From positions 1 to 7,464 of the forward strand of contig JACZWN010000168.1 in assembly GCA_022572105.1 (NCBI GenBank): DNA of 7,464 nt. The letters run 5' to 3'. The stretch comes from Pseudomonadota bacterium. GTDB lineage: Bacteria > Pseudomonadota > Alphaproteobacteria > Kiloniellales > J153. A program made the translations under genes and the position numbers. Within the stretch, counting starts at the first letter, position 1; each line of letters begins with the position of its first letter. Shown piece by piece: positions 4,422 to 7,464 of this stretch. The notes under the pieces were generated by a model, which saw only the letters and a list, made by a program, of their open reading frames with translations, ran no database searches and was not told where the DNA came from.

Positions 4422-5825
4422 TCACGCCCGTTGTGAGGCTGCGCCGGCGCCCGGAGCGAGCTCCCGGTGCGACAGGTTGACCCGCCGGCCGAGCCCGCTC
4501 AGCCAGGCCACGAGCCGTTCGGCGACGACCACGGAGCGGTGACGCCCGCCGGTGCAGCCGATGGCGATGGTCAGATAGCTCTTGCCTTCCCGCTCGTAGC
4601 TCGGCAGCAGGGGCCCGAGCATACCGGTCAGGCGATCGAAGAACGCGGGATACGCCGGGTCGCCCTCGACATAGGCCACGACCCTGGGATCGCGCCCGTC
4701 GAATTCCCGCAAATCGGCCTGATAATGCGGGTTGGCGAGGAAGCGCACGTCGAACACCAGGTCCGCCTCGCGCGGCAGGCCGGCGCGGTAGGCGAACGAG
4801 GTGACGAAGATCGCCATGCCCGGCGCGCGATCGAGGCCCAGGTGACCGCCGAGCAGGCGGCGCAGATCCGTGGGGTTGAGGTTCGAGGTGTCCAGCGTCA
4901 GGTCGGCCCGGGCGCGCAGGGGCGCGATCAGGCGGCGCTCGGCGGCGATGCCGTCGGCGACCCGCCGGTCCTGCGCCAGGGGGTGGCGGCGCCGGGTCTC
5001 CGTGTAGCGGCGCTCGAGCACCTCGTCGTCGCAGTCGAGGAACAGCAGGGTGACGGCAAGGCCCGGCTCGGCGCCGAGCCGGTCGAGGTGGTCCAGGACC
5101 GGCTCGGCCGCGAAGTCCCGGGTCCGGATGTCGATGCCGAGCGCCATGGGTCCGCCCTCGCCGGCTATGGAGCTCAACAGGCCGAGGGGCGGGTTGTCGA
5201 TCGCCTCGTAACCCAGGTCCTCGAGCATCTTGAGCGCGGTCGAGCGGCCCGCCCCCGACAGTCCGGTCACCACGACGACGCGCCGGGACACATCGGACCG
5301 GGCGTCGGCCCCCGGCGGCGCTTGCCCGGCGTCGGGAGAAGCCGTGGACCGGTCCTCGACCGCGGATGCGGCCGCGCGCGTCATCGCGCCCTGGCGCAAC
5401 GCCAGGTGCAGCTTGGCCGGCGCCGCCGCCTCGAAGGCATTGAGCGCGACGCGCGGCAGTTCCAGGCCGAGGATTTCCTCGGTCGCGGCTGCGGGCAGGC
5501 GCTCGACCCGATCCGGGTCGACCAGGTCGACGACGAGCGCGACCGGCGCCTCGGCCAGGCTCGGCACCTCCATGATGCCGAGGCCGCGGACCTCCAGCAC
5601 ACCGGCGATGCTGGCCGGCGCGCGCGCCACGAGCCGGTCGCCGGCCGCGCCGTCCTGGCGCCGCAGCTCGCACTGATCGTCGGCCACCAGTCGCGCGCCC
5701 CGGTCGATCAGGCGCAACGCCAGGTCCGACTTGCCCGCGCCCGGGGGCCCGCGCAGCAGGACGCCCAACGGGCCATCGGCGCCATCGATGGCAACGCAGG
5801 TGGCGTGGACCAGGCGCGGGGTCAT
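4422..5825 (-). CDS. HprK-RapZ fusion protein (HPr kinase/phosphorylase domain plus RNase-adapter-family ATPase)
   Basis: One 467-residue frame holds two proteins normally encoded separately. Residues 1-147 are a short HprK of the alphaproteobacterial kind without the N-terminal domain: His7 in LVHATCVAI, Walker A GPPGAGKSD (26-34), LVADDQCEL with Asp49/Asp50, and RGLGIMEVP (80-88). It should phosphorylate and dephosphorylate HPr at Ser50. Residues 148-181 are a low-complexity Ala/Ser/Asp/Pro linker. Residues 182-467 are full-length RapZ: Walker A GLSGAGRST (188-196), DNPPLGLL (210-217), LFLDCDDEVLERRYTETRRR (261-280), DVRFLANPHY (359-368) and GCTGGRHRSV (423-432). E. coli RapZ binds small RNAs and controls GlmS; its lysine/arginine-rich tail is not evident here (the end is LAPGAGAASQRA), so the RNA role is uncertain. 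The ATG is 13 bases after the chvG stop. A GTG at 5289-5291 or ATG at 5382-5384 could start a separate RapZ, but no stop codon separates the halves. Confidence 0.93.
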   Translation of the reverse strand: MTPRLVHATCVAIDGADGPLGVLLRGPPGAGKSDLALRLIDRGARLVADDQCELRRQDGAAGDRLVARAPASIAGVLEVRGLGIMEVPSLAEAPVALVVDLVDPDRVERLPAAATEEILGLELPRVALNAFEAAAPAKLHLALRQGAMTRAAASAVEDRSTASPDAGQAPPGADARSDVSRRVVVVTGLSGAGRSTALKMLEDLGYEAIDNPPLGLLSSIAGEGGPMALGIDIRTRDFAAEPVLDHLDRLGAEPGLAVTLLFLDCDDEVLERRYTETRRRHPLAQDRRVADGIAAERRLIAPLRARADLTLDTSNLNPTDLRRLLGGHLGLDRAPGMAIFVTSFAYRAGLPREADLVFDVRFLANPHYQADLREFDGRDPRVVAYVEGDPAYPAFFDRLTGMLGPLLPSYEREGKSYLTIAIGCTGGRHRSVVVAERLVAWLSGLGRRVNLSHRELAPGAGAASQRA

Positions 5826-5838
5826 CTCGCGGAACGTT

Positions 5839-7464
5839 CTAATCGACCGGCAAGCGGATGACGAAGCGTGCGCCGGTCGTCTTGCCGGTGCCGTCGCGCC
5901 GGTTCTCGGCTTGGATGCTGCCGCCGTGGGCCTCGACGATCTGCTTGGAGATGCTCAGCCCCAGGCCCGAGTGGGTGCCGAACTTCTCGGTCTCGGGACG
6001 CTCGCTGTAGAATCGATCGAAGATGGCGCTCAGCTTGCCGTCGGGAATCCCCGGGCCCTGGTCGGATACGGTGATGACGACCCAGGAGTCCTCGCGCCAA
6101 GCCGCCAGATCGATGATTCCGTCCGGCGGGCTGAAGGTCACCGCGTTGTCGATGAGATTGCGCAGGACCTGTCCCAGGCGGTCCGCGATGCCTTGAACCA
6201 CGAGGCCGCCGAATTCGCGCATCTCGAGGCGTAGGTGCGGCCCGGTCTTGGCCGCGGAGGCTTGGCGCGCCTCGACCAGCACGCCGAGCAGCCGACCCAC
6301 GTCGACGGGCTCGGTCAGGGCGCGGGACAGCTCGGCATCGAGCCGCGAGGCGTCCGAGATATCCGAGATCAGGCGGTCGAGGCGTTGCACGTCGTCGAGG
6401 ATGATCGACATCAGCTTCTTCTGTTGCTCCGGATCCTCGATGCGCGAGACGGTCTCGACCGCGCTGCGCAGCGAGGTGAGCGGATTCTTGATCTCGTGGG
6501 CAACGTCGGCGGCGAAGCTTTCGATGGCGTCCAGGCGCGTCCAAAGCGCCTCGGTCATGTCGCGCAGGGCCCCGGAAAGGTCGCCGATCTCGTCCCGGCG
6601 CCGGCGGAAGTCGGGGATCTCGACCCGCCGGCCCTTGCCCGAGCGCACCCGGTCGGCCGCCTCGGCGAGCTGCCGGACCGGCCGCGCGATGGTGCCGGCC
6701 AGGTAGATCGACAGCAGGATGGTCACGGCAAAGGCCACGGCGAACACCACCAGGATGTCGAGCCGCCGGCCGCGCACGGCGCTTTCCACGCCGGCGCCGT
6801 CCGAGGACAGCATGAGCGCGGCGAGCACCTGGCGGTAACGCTGCACCGGCACGCCGACCGAGAGAACCAGGCGCCCGCGCCGGTCGACCCGCACCATGCC
6901 GGGACTCTCGCCCGCCAGCGCCCGCTCAACCTCCTCGTAGTCGGAGGCCCTCTGCACGCGCGCCTCGCGATAAACCGGCGGGTCTTCCGCGAAGGGTAGC
7001 CAGTTGAAGGTCCGGTCCAGGAAGCGCTCGATGACGGCGCCGATCGACCCGCCCGGGAGCGGCGGCAGCTCGATCACTTGGACCAGGCCGCCGGGACCGA
7101 CCAGGACGAAGGAATCGGCGACCAGTTTGCCGGAGCGGCCGAAGATCCGCGCCCGAAGGCCTGAATCGATGAGCAGCACGCGCATCAGGTGGCGGGCCAT
7201 CTCGGGCAGCAGGCGCTCGTCGCCGAACTGGGTGCCGACCACCGCCGTGCTGCCCAAGGAAAGGGCGAAGGCCCGCCCTTGGGTGCGCAGGGCGTCCAGT
7301 TCCGCGGCGATCAGGCTCTGCCGGTACTGATCCAGATGCAAGAGGCCCATGATCGGGATCAAGAGGACCAGCACGTTGAGCGCGAGGATGCGGCGGGTGA
7401 GCGGCGAGATCAAGCGCCGGCGGCGGCGCCGCCGCGCCGGCGCCCGGCCCGGGGCCGTCCTTTC
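5839..7464 (-). CDS. chvG: ChvG-family sensor histidine kinase (5' end outside the window)
   Basis: ChvG/ExoS is an inner-membrane kinase that senses envelope or acid stress and phosphorylates ChvI. Numbering from the TTG at 7413, transmembrane segment 1 is at about 8-25, a periplasmic sensor domain of about 190 residues follows, transmembrane segment 2 is at about 219-240, HAMP at about 240-293, then the H-box AHEIKNPLTSL with His306, N-box LRNLIDNAV (Asn419, Asn423), G1 DQGPGIP (451-457), F-box IFDRFYS (464-470) and G2 SGLGLSISK (482-490). All kinase motifs are intact. The frame is open beyond the TTG to the last base, adding 17 residues ending in seven consecutive arginines directly before the first membrane segment. 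This is a typical positive-inside flank, and no ribosome binding site precedes the TTG, so the true start probably lies past the right edge. chvI is expected upstream. The stop is 13 bases before hprK-rapZ. Confidence 0.95.
   Translation of the reverse strand, partial: ERTAPGRAPARRRRRRRLISPLTRRILALNVLVLLIPIMGLLHLDQYRQSLIAAELDALRTQGRAFALSLGSTAVVGTQFGDERLLPEMARHLMRVLLIDSGLRARIFGRSGKLVADSFVLVGPGGLVQVIELPPLPGGSIGAVIERFLDRTFNWLPFAEDPPVYREARVQRASDYEEVERALAGESPGMVRVDRRGRLVLSVGVPVQRYRQVLAALMLSSDGAGVESAVRGRRLDILVVFAVAFAVTILLSIYLAGTIARPVRQLAEAADRVRSGKGRRVEIPDFRRRRDEIGDLSGALRDMTEALWTRLDAIESFAADVAHEIKNPLTSLRSAVETVSRIEDPEQQKKLMSIILDDVQRLDRLISDISDASRLDAELSRALTEPVDVGRLLGVLVEARQASAAKTGPHLRLEMREFGGLVVQGIADRLGQVLRNLIDNAVTFSPPDGIIDLAAWREDSWVVITVSDQGPGIPDGKLSAIFDRFYSERPETEKFGTHSGLGLSISKQIVEAHGGSIQAENRRDGTGKTTGARFVIRLPVD

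Noticed and set aside
4384..5673. 429-codon minus-strand frame overlapping HprK-RapZ
   Set aside because: It is an out-of-frame Arg/Pro/Ala/Gly-rich translation of the same DNA; the HprK-RapZ frame carries every conserved motif.
4467..5861. 464-codon plus-strand frame antisense to HprK-RapZ
   Set aside because: No family resemblance and typical antisense composition in high-GC DNA.

Overview
The window is about 7.5 kb of very GC-rich DNA in which every convincing gene lies on the minus strand. Read in the direction of transcription (right to left) the order is chvG, an hprK-rapZ fusion, a mannose-family EIIA, HPr, PTS enzyme I and ahcY. This chvG-hprK-manX-ptsH-ahcY block is a hallmark of Alphaproteobacteria. 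The short HprK, the presence of rapZ and an enzyme I between HPr and ahcY point to a Rhodospirillales-type genome rather than a Rhizobiales one. That placement is inference from gene order and protein style, not from a marker gene.

Layout: 1-192 is non-coding DNA downstream of ahcY with weak hairpins. ahcY (193-1488) is complete. 1489-1597 is a 109-base gap with a possible ahcY promoter. Enzyme I (1598-3415) overlaps HPr (3405-3683) by 11 bases, and HPr follows EIIA (3696-4106) by 12 bases. 4107-4421 is a 315-base gap occupied almost entirely by a MITE-like element (4120-4377) with 32-base perfect terminal inverted repeats and a TTA direct repeat on each side. HprK-RapZ (4422-5825) is one uninterrupted frame. 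chvG (5839-7464) is cut by the right edge; its frame stays open to the last base.

Function: enzyme I, HPr and EIIA-Man form a phosphorelay from phosphoenolpyruvate with no EIIB or EIIC permease in the window, so it looks like a regulatory rather than a sugar-transporting PTS. HprK would phosphorylate HPr on Ser50, opposing the catalytic His19 relay. ChvG is an envelope-sensing histidine kinase whose response regulator gene (chvI) would be expected just beyond the right edge. AhcY removes S-adenosylhomocysteine and is a metabolic neighbour conserved in synteny.

The two unusual things are the HprK-RapZ fusion, joined by a linker of about 35 residues, and the palindromic element that landed exactly at the 5' edge of the EIIA ribosome binding site. 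Each terminal repeat of that element carries a strong Shine-Dalgarno sequence and ATG pointing inward. On the operon strand this opens an 80-codon frame ending at the TAA of the target duplication, 10 bases before the EIIA start codon. The element may therefore have replaced ordinary operon coupling with its own. No CRISPR array, tRNA, rRNA or phage gene was seen.
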